From positions 1 through 46,471 of the forward strand of contig JAQGBZ010000452.1 in NCBI GenBank assembly GCA_034687125.1: 46,471 nucleotides of DNA, given 5' to 3'. The position numbers were made by a program, and so were the translations under genes. Source of the DNA: Neelides folsomi. Lineage: Eukaryota; Arthropoda; Collembola; Neelipleona; Neelidae. This document shows positions 24,155-36,100 of the stretch, one piece after another. The number at the start of each line of letters is the position of its first letter. The stretch's first letter is position 1. The notes under the pieces are model-generated. The model saw nothing but the letters and a program-made list of their open reading frames with translations. It was not told the origin of the DNA and searched no databases.

Positions 24155-25802
24155 TCAATAATATGATATTTTAACATTCTTTTCAATTTGACTAAAAATC
24201 AACCAGACCTTTTTCTTGAGCTTGATAATCTCAGGATCGTTCTGGTTCAAGAGCAATGCTTTTTCACAATGCTTTATTGCTTCTTCATTGCTTTCAAGCA
24301 TGAACTTGGCCTGTGCGAAGCTGTGAAGAAACAAAAGTTTTGATTTAGAAAAAATTTAAATTAATTAATTATATTTATTTAATAATTGAAATACCGAAAA
24401 TAAGCTTTAGCCATAGGAATCTTTTCCCCCCTTGCACCGTCCTTGTTGGTCAAACAATTCTTTACTGCATTGCATGCTTGAGCTGGCTTTTCAAGTTTAA
24501 GTAGTGTAGTGGCCAAATTGCAGTAAAGAAAGAACAAGCCTCTAACCCTTTCTTCCTCTTCGGCTTCGTTTTTGACTGAAAATTCTTCAAGCCAATTTAT
24601 ACCAATACGATACCTGGAGAAGTTTACAAATTGATTAAATAAACAAATAAATATAAATATCATCTACACATTTTATGTATTTATTAAATAGAGGGAATTG
24701 GGACCATTTCATTGCTCTGTAATAGTTTTTGAACTGATATTGCTCGTTTCCATTTCTTTTGGCATCTTCCGATGCTTCGAATATGGCTTGAAATCCAAGA
24801 ACGGCTCGTTCTTTAGAATTTAGATACATGAAATTGTTGAGTTCTTCTTGATCCACGGCATGTACAATTTCAACAAAGAAAACCACACTTGAGTCTGTAA
24901 GATACAATTTGTTCATGAAAGTCATTATAAAATTGACATTATCTTGATAATTAAATAATAGTTAGAGAATTGTGATCATACTTGGAGGAATTCTGGGGCG
25001 ACAGCCCAGCTCGCCGAATGCTAATTCAGATGGAATTAGAAATTTAGACAATTCATTCAGTTTCATTGACTCCAGAGCAATTCCAAGCCCCTCAAAGGTC
25101 TCATTCTGGCCCAAATTAACTTGGTGACAGGTGTGGCGACTCCTAGTCGAATCAAATGATTCATCCCTGTCTTTCAAAAATCCAGCATAATGAATCCAAA
25201 TCCGAGACAGGGGTTTGATCGGTGCAAAGGAAGGGCGAAGAGCCTAAACAAATAAGTTTAATTTGAAAATAAATATGCATTATTATTACATATTACTTGT
25301 ATTGATCGTACATACTAATGTATACCTAAGAATATATATTTAATTTTTAAATTCGAGAACTTACAATCTTCTTTACATTATCCTTCAAGACCTCGACTTG
25401 ATCAGATGAAAAGCTCTTTATTTCTTTATTCCAATTGATGATCGTAGGCAAAGCGATTTGCCTCTCAGGACGCTGTTCCCACTCCTCCAAGTCATCAACA
25501 TCATCGTAGTCAATCTCAGGAGCTTCATACATGAAATCGTCAGGGTCAACCTCAAAATAGAGGTTGAAGCATTCCGGAAGACAACTGGAAGTTATTAGTC
25601 GATTAATCATCTTCACCATCATCAAAATGGAGTAAAAGTGAGTTAATGAGGATCATATGAAATTGACTTACTCAGATTTGTGAATCTTCACTTTCGCCTG
25701 CTTCACCGTATCTCCTTTAACAAAAGGAGGAGACGATTTACTATCAATGGAGATTTTGTTGACCTTTGCAGGTTCGCTCGTAGAAGCCGAAGAAGACGCC
25801 AT
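24155..25802 (-). CDS. FKBP6: FKBP6/Shutdown-like cochaperone (inactive FKBP plus TPR)
   Basis: Six exons (25802-25672, 25584-25365, 25243-24982, 24894-24705, 24613-24395, 24320-24155) splice in frame to 395 residues. Residues about 45-120 are acidic and tyrosine-rich (DPDDFMYEAPEIDYDDVDD). A degenerate FKBP domain follows, with the FKBP6 pattern ELSKFLIPSELAFGELGCRPRIPP then VVFFVEIVH. Three TPR-type helical repeats come after (GNEQYQFKNYYRAM, LFFLYCNLATTLLKLEKP, AYFRFAQAKFMLESNEEAIKHCEKAL). FKBP6 and Drosophila Shutdown act with HSP90 in loading and amplification of piRNAs in the germ line; isomerase activity is thought to be lost. The gene is head-to-head with eRF1, so it may share a promoter region despite an expected germline role. 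One donor (GTCCC after GAAATG) is weak but the frame supports it. Confidence 0.85.
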
Positions 25803-26129
25803 GTTGTAGAAGGACCTCGGGGTCAAATCCAAAGCACTAATTATTCGTATGAGGACGAGCGTTGGGGAAATGGACGCAGAGGTTTAAAAGCCTGTGGACG
25901 TGGACGGCTTTTGACTGTGTCGTATTCGCGTCGTTATAGAACGTCGGTCGCCGCAAAGCTTTGCAAAGAATAGAAGGAAGGAGGAGAGTTGTGTATGAGA
26001 GTGCCACCTGGTGGAGGGCGAGGAAAAGTCGGGGCAGGTTGTCTGGCCATCACATGGTCACTGTCAAAGAAGGAGAGAACATCAGGAACGGATCTTGTCT
26101 CGCACTGTCCCGCACCCAAGACCTCCGAG
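25803..26129. promoter_or_regulatory. Compact bidirectional promoter, FKBP6/eRF1
   Basis: Only about 330 bp separate the divergent ATGs. The region is GC-rich with CGCG/CGTCG-type content and no TATA box, as in constitutive arthropod promoters. It must hold both 5' leaders. The eRF1 frame is open upstream of its ATG, so the leader extends in frame without adding conserved protein. Confidence 0.5.
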
Positions 26130-28587
26130 ATGTCCAGCTCGGCCGCGTACACGTCCGACGAGTCCTCGGCGGACCGCAATGTGGAAATGTGGAAGATCAA
26201 GAAGCTGATCAAGAGCCTGGAGCTTGCCAGAGGTAATGGGACCAGCATGATCTCCCTCATCATCCCGCCCAAGGACCAGATCTCGAGGGTGAGTAAAATG
26301 CTGGCCGACGAGTTTGGCACGGCCTCGAATATCAAGTCGAGAGTCAACCGGTTGTCCGTCCTCGGCGCCATCACGTCCGTGCAGCAGAAGCTCAAGCTCT
26401 ACACCAAAGTGCCGCCCAATGGCCTCGTCATCTACTGCGGCACCATCGTCACCGAGGAGGGGAAGGAGAAAAAGGTCAACATCGACTTTGAGCCCTTCAA
26501 GCCCATCAACACGTCCCTGTACCTGTGCGACAACAAGTTCCACACCGAGGCCCTCACGGCCCTCCTGGCCGACGACAATAAGTTTGGGTTCATAGTGATG
26601 GATGGGAATGGGGCTTTGTTCGGGACGCTGCAGGGGAACACTCGGGAAGTTCTCCACAAATTCACGGTAGACCTTCCAAAGAAGCACGGACGGGGCGGGC
26701 AGTCGGCCCTCCGTTTCGCCCGGCTCCGAATGGAAAAGCGCCACAACTACGTGCGGAAGGTGGCCGAGGTGGCCACGCAGCTGTTTATCTCCAACGACAA
26801 GCCGAACATTGCCGGGCTGATCCTGGCCGGATCGGCCGACTTCAAAACCGAGCTCTCCCAGTCTGACATGTTCGACCCCAGGCTCCAGACCAAGATCATC
26901 AAGCTCGTGGACGTGTCGTACGGGGGCGAGAACGGATTCAACCAGGCCATTGAGCTCGCAGCCGAGTCCCTCCAGAACGTGAAGTTCATCCAGGAGAAGA
27001 AACTCATCGGTCGGTACTTCGACGAGATCAGTCAGGACACGGGGAAGTACTGCTTCGGAGTCGAAGACACGCTCAAGGCCCTCGAGCTCGGCTCGGTGGA
27101 GACGTTGATCTGCTGGGAGAACCTCGACATCCAGCGATACGTTCTCAAGAACCATGCAGCAGCCGAGGAAAAGGTCCTCCACCTCACATTGGAACAAGAA
27201 AAAGACAAGACTCACTTCTCCGACAAAGACGTGAGTCCCATTCCCAATGGTCCCCATTGGCCCAAAGGTCGTTTCCTCCTTCCTAATTTTAGTTGTGATC
27301 TCAATTGGGTGTTTGTTTGCCAGACGGGGGTTGAGTTGGAGCTGGTGGAGTGTCAGCCACTGCTCGAGTGGATTGCCAACAGCTACAAAAGCTTTGGAGC
27401 CACCCTGGAGATCATCACGGACAAGTCCCAGGAGGGCTCGCAGTTCGTCCGGGGCTTCGGAGGAATCGGAGGTGAGCAATAATATTTACCCCACAAATCC
27501 CTCACTCAGGGATCCTTGAATCAATAATCACAATTCCCAAATCCGTCCCAGTTCATCATCTCTCCCGGGACTTGGTTCAAGACCTGAGATGTATTTCCTG
27601 CCTTAAGTCATTCTACTTAATATTCTTACTACGACTTATTAGTACGTATTCCACTGGGATTCAATTGGGCTTAGTTTGGGAATAGGGGAATATTAAATGG
27701 GATGTTGGGAATGCTAAAGAACAGTTCTGTGGACACAGGAATGTTGCGCTACAAAGTTGATTTCCAGTCGTTGCAAGCGGACGATCCCTTAGAGGACGTC
27801 GACTTGGACGAATACTGAAACAAGACGGCGGCGGCTGACCACGCGGTCCGAGTTAAAAAAACCCCTCCCACCATATTAATTATATCAAACTTTTGGTTCA
27901 TTCAACTTAATTGCACATTCGTCTTTTAGTGTAGTTGAGTGGGACGAGCTTTTTTAATTTACAAATTAATTACACCCAACATGGAATAATACGTTTACAA
28001 TGAATTTTTAATTTTAACCATCATTATAATACAAATTGATACATTAAACTTCATTATTGCTTAATTACTTTCCTATTTAAATTCTATTGGCCCATTCTTT
28101 TTCATTTGTCAATGGGCATGGGCATTCTCGCAATTAAACAAATTGTAAATGTATTATTCTTTGTATGTAGCTCTGCATTGTCATCTTTTGCATCTGCTCC
28201 CCATGCACTTTAATAGTTTTTCTTTGAAATTTAATGAAATGAGTAGTTTTATAAGGAAATATTTAATGATTTATCAATGGCACGCTTCATTTCATCTTTT
28301 CTCCACTTGTTCGTAATGAAGTCATTAAATTGTAGATTTAATTTTAACATATTAATCGATTTAACTCCTTGTGCATGCGTTTGAAAATGGAATTTAATTT
28401 CCAATATGTTTTTTGTCATTTACAAATGATTTGTGTTGATTTGCCATTTAATTCTATAGCCGTTTTTGTTCTGAATGAGGAAAATATAATATATTTTGTT
28501 TCAGGGTTGTTGCGGTATAAAGTTGATTTCCAAAGCTTACAACTGGATGATTTGGAAGAAGAACAGTTCGAGATCGACGACTATTGA
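26130..28587 (+). CDS. ETF1: Eukaryotic peptide chain release factor subunit 1 (eRF1)
   Basis: Exon 1 (26130 to about 27231) and exon 2 (about 27325-27470) encode nearly the whole protein. The C-terminus comes from one of two last exons (27739-27818 or 28505-28587). The protein is about 440 residues, the normal length. eRF1 recognises all three stop codons in the ribosomal A site and triggers peptide release together with eRF3. Seen: the stop-codon reading motifs TASNIKS and YLCDNKF, and the catalytic GRGGQS loop. The C-terminal domain ends GFGGIGG before the variable exon. The start [23 protein letters not shown] is chosen because the family begins here; upstream in-frame residues are not conserved. 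Codons are strongly C/G-ending, as for a highly expressed gene. Confidence 0.97.
27739..27818 (+). CDS. ETF1: eRF1 alternative last exon A
   Basis: The acceptor GTGGACACAG is followed by a phase-1-compatible exon. It completes GIGG with [16 protein letters not shown] then [10 protein letters not shown] and TGA. It aligns with the vertebrate end GGILRYQVDFQ...DLDDY. The exon is complete and its codons match the upstream eRF1 exons. The acidic end is the segment bordering the eRF3-binding surface. Confidence 0.85.
28505..28587 (+). CDS. ETF1: eRF1 alternative last exon B
   Basis: A second, equally complete terminal exon lies 690 bp beyond exon A. It follows the acceptor TATTTTGTTTCAG and uses the same phase: [16 protein letters not shown] then [11 protein letters not shown] and TGA. 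The first part is nearly identical in protein to exon A, but the acidic tail differs and the codons are more A/T-ending. The two exons cannot both be translated because each has its own stop. Confidence 0.82.
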
Positions 28588-28699
28588 AATGATGATGCTA
28601 CAAGTTAAATAAATTTATATACGATTGACTTTCAGTTTTTTTGTATTTTTCATCGAAGGCATTGTACTCGAAATCGTTTAAGAAATAGATCTGGGTTGA

Positions 28700-30419
28700 C
28701 TAGGCGTGAAGGAGCGAAAGTCCTTCGGACGGCTTGTCTGCATCTTTCAAAGGGTTTAAATCATCCGAAAGGGCCAGTGCCTCCATTTGGTCCACGATGG
28801 CCTCATCAGACCCGGGAGTAACCAATGATTCCTTCATCAGCGTCTCAAGCTCCAATTCCAACTCGTCTGTGTCGTTCACATCGTCGGCCACTCGGTTTGA
28901 AAGAGCCTCCGATATCTCCACACTCTCCGCCATCACCTATTAAATAATAAAGTTCCACTAACAATAGCATTGATATTTAGTAAAAAGTAAACGGACTTCT
29001 TCCAGGTCGAGCATCGTGTTCACCACTTTGTCAATGTTTTGATCCCCAACGAGACGTTTGAGAGCTCTGGTCCCTTCTTGGTATGTTTTGATGACCTGTT
29101 AAGGTAGATGTTAGGGTTGGATAGGGAAGAAGTAAACCAGTACCATGGCGTCTGATTCACATGTTTCAATTTGCAGTCCGATGGCAATGATATTGTCAAG
29201 ATAGTTGATCCATCGCTCACACTCCTTTTCCAATTTCTTTCCAGTTCGGAGATGATGAAGGGCCTGTGGAAAATGTTCATATTTTTAGTTCCTCACGCGG
29301 TTGCGTTCACTCTGCCTATTCCCCATTTATCCCTGAGTATTTAAGCAGGGTTCGAGGGAATCTTACAGTGAGTCTGTGGCCTTGTTTCACTTCCTTCCGG
29401 GCCTGTTCTTTCGCTTCGTCAGCACTTCGACTCGTCGCTCCCAGCTTTTGTTCGAGAAAGGTCTTGGTCCGTTGGAGGTCATAGCTGCTTTTCTCTACAT
29501 CGGAGATCTTGGGTAAATCTTGAGGGAGGGTGAACATCTTGAGGATCTCTTCGTTCCCAACTTTGTCCTCAGCCAGGATCCGTCGGGTTTTGAGGTGGCG
29601 AACCAACATGTCGATATCTTTGGGTCGAAGACCAATGTAGAGGGCGGACAGCCGATTCTTCCAAGCCTCCACTCCCATCACGGCACTTGGGAAGAGGGAG
29701 AGATTGGCAGGGAATTCTGCTCCAATTTTCTGAAATAATAATAAAAAGAATTTTTCACATTTCATTTCACACTACATTTGAATAGACATGTTTTACTTGT
29801 AATGACGGTATGAAGAGAAGCGGATCCTCAGGTGTGATGCTTCTCTTGAAAGGGTGGGGGAAGTTTGTGGGATAAAAAGCGGCAGCTTGGCCAATGAACC
29901 ATTTCATCGGAACGAAAGCGTAGGAAATCCAATTAGGCCATTTATCACTCCCAGTTTCCAAATAAGCAAAATCTCCTTCCGTCATCAAATTCCCTTCACT
30001 GAGGATAAAAAGTTTTCATTATGAATACTCAATTGTTAAATCTACTCATATAAATATTACAAGATGATTAGCTTATTGATTTTAATTTCGTATTTAAATT
30101 AGGTATATAAACCAATTGAATAATAAGTTGCCAATTGAGCAGATATTTTGTTCGACCTTCTCAATTTCTCAAACACTTCTTCCAGACACGCAGGAGTTCT
30201 GCCATTGTACTTGAAGAGTTCCTGAAGTTCGGCCATCGTTGTGAAAATGCGATTAGTGGAGAGGAGATATTCTCGAATGAACTTGACCCAAAAGTTCATT
30301 TTTCGATCGTAGCTGTCCGCATTGAGTTGCCGTCGACGGAATGGAGAAAAGAGGGCATTGAGTCGTTCGGGATTCTTCTCAACTTCCAACAAATACTCTT
30401 CCCTCCACTGTGACGACAT
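28700..30419 (-). CDS. CHMP7: Charged multivesicular body protein 7 (ESCRT-III, CHMP7)
   Basis: Six exons (30419-30113, 29993-29797, 29729-29367, 29263-29144, about 29094-28996, 28936-28700) give about 440 residues. CHMP7 recruits ESCRT-III to the reforming nuclear envelope and acts in endosomal sorting. The N-terminal half has the two winged-helix-like regions of the family (WREEYLLEVEKNPERLNALFSP.., FWVKFIREYLL.., then WPNWISYAFVPMKWFIGQ, the hydrophobic membrane-binding stretch). The C-terminal half is an SNF7-type helical hairpin with a charged coil (SADEAKEQARKEVKQGHR). The tail ends with an acidic segment and ALALSDDLN, resembling the C-terminal MIM of human CHMP7. It lies tail-to-tail with eRF1 at about 110 bp. 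Confidence 0.9.
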
Positions 30420-30848
30420 CGCCACAATCTGATTACAAAAAAGTAAACACAATTAACAAAGAAATTAACTTATCCAATTTCAAAATCATTTCCCCAATAT
30501 AGTAGTTTGCAAATTGCAAATAAATAATTTGATAATTGTTGATTCAACTTACCTTTATATATTCTTATTGTAATTACATTTAATTATACAATCAACAATA
30601 GACATTAAATTGCAAATAAATAATCATTGAATGGTAAATTGAAAAATTGAATCAATGATTTTGTAAATTATTTTGTTTCGTTTGTTTTCCTCCACGACTT
30701 GTTTTCTATTATCCGCCCTCGGGCCGTGGGTCACGTGGTGATGTGGAGATTCTCCGATGTAAATGTGTCTTGATCTTCTCCCTCCCGGGTTTATCTGTTG
30801 ATTGGGTTATTTCCTCGTGGGTGACGAGTGCTATTCTTAGTCGTGGGG
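30420..30848. promoter_or_regulatory. Divergent promoter region, CHMP7/PDCL
   Basis: 430 bp between divergent start codons. The CHMP7-proximal 270 bp are very AT-rich; the PDCL-proximal part is GC-rich (CCCTCGGGCCGTGGGTCACG near 30,717). No TATA box is evident. Confidence 0.4.
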
Positions 30849-32028
30849 ATGTCGGGAGGGTTGGAGGAGAAGCTGCTGGGCGAGAAGGCGGCCGGGTACT
30901 GCGACAGCAGCGACGAAGAGCCCGACCCGGGACAGGCGGCGGGCGGCCCACCGGCCCCTCCTGACTCCCGATGGCAGGGATATTCCTGCAACGTAAGCCC
31001 AATTGACACACTTCCCCACCAATGGTGACATGGAGTCTCCTTCATTAGACCGGGCCGAAAGGAGTGCTCCGGGATTGGCAATTGTTCAAGCAGCACGAGG
31101 AGCAGACGAGGGTCGAGAAGGAAATTGCCTTCATGAGTCTCTGCAAGGAAAAGGCCATGACGACGACTCCATATGTAAGACATCCACCCCAACAATGTCA
31201 AACCTCTCAATCCCTCTTAATTCCCAGGCAGAGGAGTTGAAAGACGAGGAATTGATGTCGGAGGAAATCTACAACAGTTTCCTCAAGAAAAGAATGAATG
31301 AAATGATGGAAGCACATGGTGTTAGGTAGAATTCATTAATATCATAAATTTAAACATCTTTTTCATTTAGTTTATCTTTAATTTTTTAATTTAATTTAAT
31401 AATTTTAATTTTTAAAATACAGTTTAGGGAAAGTAGCCGAGTTGGCGGATGGGGGTAAGTTCTTGGAGGCAGTTGACAACGCACCAAAGTCCATTTTCAT
31501 TGTTGTCCACATCTACGAGCCAGTGAGTTCCTTCATTTTCACTGTCCTTCCCTCTTAAATGTACCTACAAATTTGAAATACAAAAATGTATTTAATACTA
31601 ATATGACAGGGAGACGCACTTTGTCGAAAGATGAACGAATGTCTGGACGAAGTGGCTGCTTCTCATGCATCAAACGCTGGAGTGAAATTCGCCAAAGCCG
31701 TTGCTTCCAAATTGGAAATATCTCAAAGTTTTGTAAGGAAAATGTTTATTTTATGATTCGTTGAATGTTTGAAATAATTAAAATTTATTTTAGAAATCCA
31801 AAGGAGTCCCTGCACTTCTTGTGTACAAAGGAGGAGATCTCGTTGGGAACTTTGTGGGGATCAAAGAACAAATTGGGGACGACTTTTTCCCTAGTGACAT
31901 TGAAAACTTTCTCGTTGAGTAAGATTCACACTAATTAATAAATTAAAATTATTTGTAAATCGTCTAATGACTTATTTGTTAGGCAAGGGGTGATTGATGA
32001 ATCTGGTACGCGAGCGACAATTCCTTAA
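30849..32028 (+). CDS. PDCL: Phosducin-like protein (PDCL/PhLP1 type)
   Basis: Seven exons starting at MSGGLEEKLLGEKAAGYCDSS. They continue through TGPKGVLRDWQLFKQHEEQ, AEELKDEELMSEEIYNSFLKKR, LGKVAELADGGKFLEAVDN, GDALCRKMNECLDEVA, SKGVPALLVYKGGDLVGNFV and QGVIDESGTRATIP. PhLP1 works with the chaperonin CCT to fold G-protein beta subunits and join them to gamma. The TGPKGV-(I/L)-xDW helix is the G-beta-binding signature; the thioredoxin-like domain follows (IFIVVHIYEP.., GVPALLVYK). Thioredoxin's active cysteines are absent, as in the family. The early DSSDEE cluster is the family's acidic phosphorylation region. The length of roughly 270 residues is normal. Confidence 0.93.
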
Positions 32029-33151
32029 TTCATCAACTGCCAACAAAATGAGCATGATTGTTCAATAATGTGGAATTTCAAGGTATTAAAAGGGTATTTG
32101 TATTCCCAATACAGGGAAGACTTTTTCCACTTCCCACTTAAGTTTTAACTATTGAAATTAGAAAAACCCCTTTTTAAACTGATATTACCTAATTACTAAT
32201 TACCAATCACATTAATATTGAATGTATTTGTATTTCCAATACTACCTAATATTTATCTTCAAATCTTGCAGATCAAAAATGCAAAAATGTTATTGGTTTA
32301 TTCCACTTACTTATATGTCACATTTCTCAGCCCAATTTTGTAAAATCGTACGCTTAAAATACGGGTGTTTGACCCTTCTTCAACCTTTGTACTTGACGAT
32401 GAGATTCAAAGTGGTTTTGATAAAAAGAAACTATTTCTATAATGATTTCTTCTTCTTCTCTATGACCATTTATACTTTCCTTTTAATAATCAATAGTTGT
32501 ACTTTTCACAATCTATGACTCACAAGTTTCTTCCCATTCACTCTTGAAACAAACTTAATAAATATTTATCTCGATGTATTGAATAGGCAATAATGCTCTT
32601 TACATATCCAAGTTGTATTTGATGTTTCTTTTGTACCTGCAAGGGGAATGTTTAGCCAATTAGGAGGCTTCAATGAGGGATGAAATAATACATTTTTATT
32701 AGCTAGGTTTATATATTTCATCTTTACCTCTTTTAGCCATTTATTTTTATTTTTATTTTAAATATTCAATAATATGGACGTATATTTATTTAAAGTTTTT
32801 GACATTGTACCAGCGCATTTAACCATCCATGCTTGTAACCATATTTATTAATTTATGTTACTTAATTAAGTTATTCGATGTAGTTGTTTCATGTATGAAG
32901 ATGGATTGATTGAAATAAATATTTGTTGTGTTGTGTGCCATCCGAGTTTCAATACGAATGAGATTCATATGTATTATTAATAAATGAGTTTCATTTAAAA
33001 TTTATATTATATTTAATAATTCACAAAGTTTAACATAAATCTTTCGTTATAAACATTTCACCTACCATATTTATTATAATTCATTATTTAAATAGTTACT
33101 TACGCTGCATCCAATTTCCATGTAAGATATCTTGCACGTAGATTTGGACGT
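32029..33151. other. AT-rich tail-to-tail spacer
   Basis: This region lies between PDCL (+) and the RBM5-like gene (-). Several AATAAA/ATTAAA hexamers on both strands (for example near 32,915 and 32,990) are suitable for 3' ends. The open frame at 32,222-32,518 is hydrophobic, AT-driven and lacks splice or family support. No RNA gene or transposon was recognised. Confidence 0.45.
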
Positions 33152-36100
33152 TTATGAGTCGAGTTCTTGATAGCGAGCTAAGGTGAGCTTCCTTGCACGA
33201 GAATAACGATCATCTTCGTCTGTCACCACAGGGCCCAATCGACTGATCCCTAACCCAGCATGCTTCGCTCTCGGCTCAGCCTAATCAAAAAAGAAGAAAA
33301 AAGTCCTCTACATTTGAACCAAGTAATTGGAGCATATTCTGAATGGGGAGATGAATCTCTTGAATGGGTAGAAGGGGAATTATCGAATATACAGATTAAT
33401 CATTGGAATATAATTAGAATTATACTCTGATGAGCTCCACGCTTCCTTGATTTCCTCTCCCGAGACCTTGACCTTCCTGCCACCCCATGCGTTGGAGCAT
33501 TCGATTCCCAATGTTGTCGTCTCTGATTCCGTCCTTTGTTGGTTCCTCCACCACACTGGCGTTCAAATCATTCTTTGTTTGAAGGTACAAGTCCTAAATG
33601 AATAATTAGGCATTATACAACAGAATAAAAGATAATCACAATACCTTCAGTTGCACTTCAAATCACTGATATGATTTTTACATGACTTGTGTTTCATATC
33701 ATGGTTAGGTATTATTGGATCTTTACCTTAAGTGAATTTTTGGCTTCTAAACTGTCGGACCCGAATTTGAGCCTTCGCTCTTTAGCTCGGTCTCTGTAGG
33801 AGGAAAGGGCATTTTTGTTAAACAAGGCTGTAGCTCGGGAATAAGGCTCAATGGAGGATTCGAGGGCTTTTCGCTGATGAGCTTCCAAGTTTTTCTTGTG
33901 AAGCTCAGAAAGCTGCATGTGTCTATCAATCAATAAATCAATTAATAAATATCATACATCTAAAGATATATATACTAATACCTATGTATAATGGTGTATG
34001 TTAAAATAAAAAAGCTAAATGGTTTTGTCTTACTTGTGGAGAACATCGCCATTAGGGAATTGACGCTTGCATAAGAGACAGGCGAGTTTGGTGTGGTCGA
34101 CAATCTTGTCGTCTTCGTTGGGTCTAAAGTCGCTCTCGTCGGAGGAATCGTCGCCACCTGGGGCAATGACTGCTTCATAGCTCACGAGTGGAATGGGGTT
34201 GACAGTGGAGGTGGACGGGGCCTGGTTTATTTCTGTGAATCGGGGTGGTTGTTGGGGGCCAAGAGGAGGAGCAGTCGAAAAGTCCTCAGAGACCATTTTG
34301 CGCTGATTCAGCGTTTTGGCCCATTTCTCCATTTCCTAAAGAAAAGGATGAGTTTGGGGGGTGGGGCGATTGATCTAAAGTGCTCACCTTGGCAATCTTC
34401 TTCGCCACCTTCACCTTGTCCTTCGGCTCCTTCTCCGACTTCCCAGAGGGAGGTTTGGACTCCTCGGTTTGGGACACTTGGACGTAGGCCTTTGTGTTCA
34501 TGTCCCAGTAGAGGTAGGAGGAGGTCTTAGAGTCGAAGAAGTACCGCGTGGTTGGGTCGTAGTGGAGTTGCGTCACTGGGTCGTAATAATACCCGCTTCG
34601 GTCGTCTTTCATATACCGGTTTCCCCGCTCAATGCCCCCTGGAGCTATTAGAAGGTGAGATTGGCCCGTGGAATACACAATTCTTATTCTTAAGCATGGA
34701 GGGGAGTGATGCTACCTGGATTGGACGGAGGTCTTTTCGGCTTCCCGGAACCGGAGTTGTTGGCAGGACCCTAAAGAATACGGAAAAGGAGAAATTCAGC
34801 TTCTGTTGGCCGAGACTCGAGAAAAGGACGGATGGCACTGAAAACTGCACTGTTCGTACTAATGCCGATTCTCCTTCCACACCACTGATGGAACGACTCG
34901 GGACTCCGACCTCCTCCTGAATATCACATTGAACCAGTAAATCTCACAATCCCTTCAATTGATCAAACCCCAAACTCGCCTCGTTCTTTTTCTTGTAGTA
35001 GTCGCGGTAGTAGGTGAGATAGGACGCGTGTTCTTCGGGCGTCTTGGCATACAGCGCCGCACTGTAAGCCGCCATCTTCTCCACATCCCTCTGAACAAAA
35101 AATAACAATGGTCTTACTACATTTATTTATTTCAGACTAGATGTGAGGGAGAGAAAGGATGGAGATCTTACTGGATCGGAAGGCGGAAGTGGAGCTGTCG
35201 GGGCCGAGGTGGAGTTTGTCCATTGGGCCGCAGCAAGAGCCGTGGCAGCCACAGAACTATTCCCACTGGATGAGAAAGGCACCGGCTTGCTATAAGCCAC
35301 GCTCACTACGCAAAATTGGTTCGATTAGTGATCTTTGGATTGGACAAGTGTTGAAGAAATGCACATAAAGGAATTTAACCTTCCTCCAATACATGGCATG
35401 GGTGAACTAACAATAAGAAAATGGAGGGGATCTGAAATAATTTCAATTAGTGAATTGAAAATGCAAATGGACCTTCTCTCTCGTCAATGGCCAAGCGTTC
35501 GGATGCGAGTTCGGAGTGTAGTCGAACCGCGTCGGCCACGTTATTTGTCTCAACATAACAAACGCCCTTGGACAAGTTGGTCAAAGTTTCTCTTGGGATC
35601 CTAACACTGCGGATAGGAATCCCGGACAGCCCTGGACATCCTTGAAAGGCTGTGAGGACACTTTCCTCGGTCGTCAAATTATCCAGATTTCCCAAAATGA
35701 TTGCTGAAACAAGAATGATTAATGATTAAGAAATAGACATCACCAGAAGGAATATTTACTTGAAGTGGGGTGGATGGAAATGTCATCAGTGGGCTCGAGA
35801 TCGTATTCTTCTGGCCTTGGAGCATGACATTTGTAACAAAGCTCACGTCGTTTGAAATTGTGCCCTTGACACTAAAACATTTTAATCACTTCATTTCAGA
35901 ATAACTCAAATTAAATGTTTAATAATTACATAAGTGAATATGATTTCTTACGGCGGTACAAAACCAGTCGTTGAGAAGCGGCCGAGTGCCGCGATCACAA
36001 TAAGGCACTTTCGGAACGCTGTAAATGAGACTTGCTTCATAGGTGCCTTGGAAAACCAACGTACCCTGGAATTAAACCAATAGTTAGTCATTTAACAATT

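Noticed and set aside
26082..27479. 465-codon minus-strand open frame
   Set aside because: It is the antisense shadow of eRF1, created by C/G-ending codons; it is rich in H, L, V, E and G and resembles no family.
32222..32518. 98-codon open frame in PDCL/RBM5 spacer
   Set aside because: Phe/Tyr/Leu-rich composition as expected from AT-rich noncoding DNA; no splice signals or relatives.
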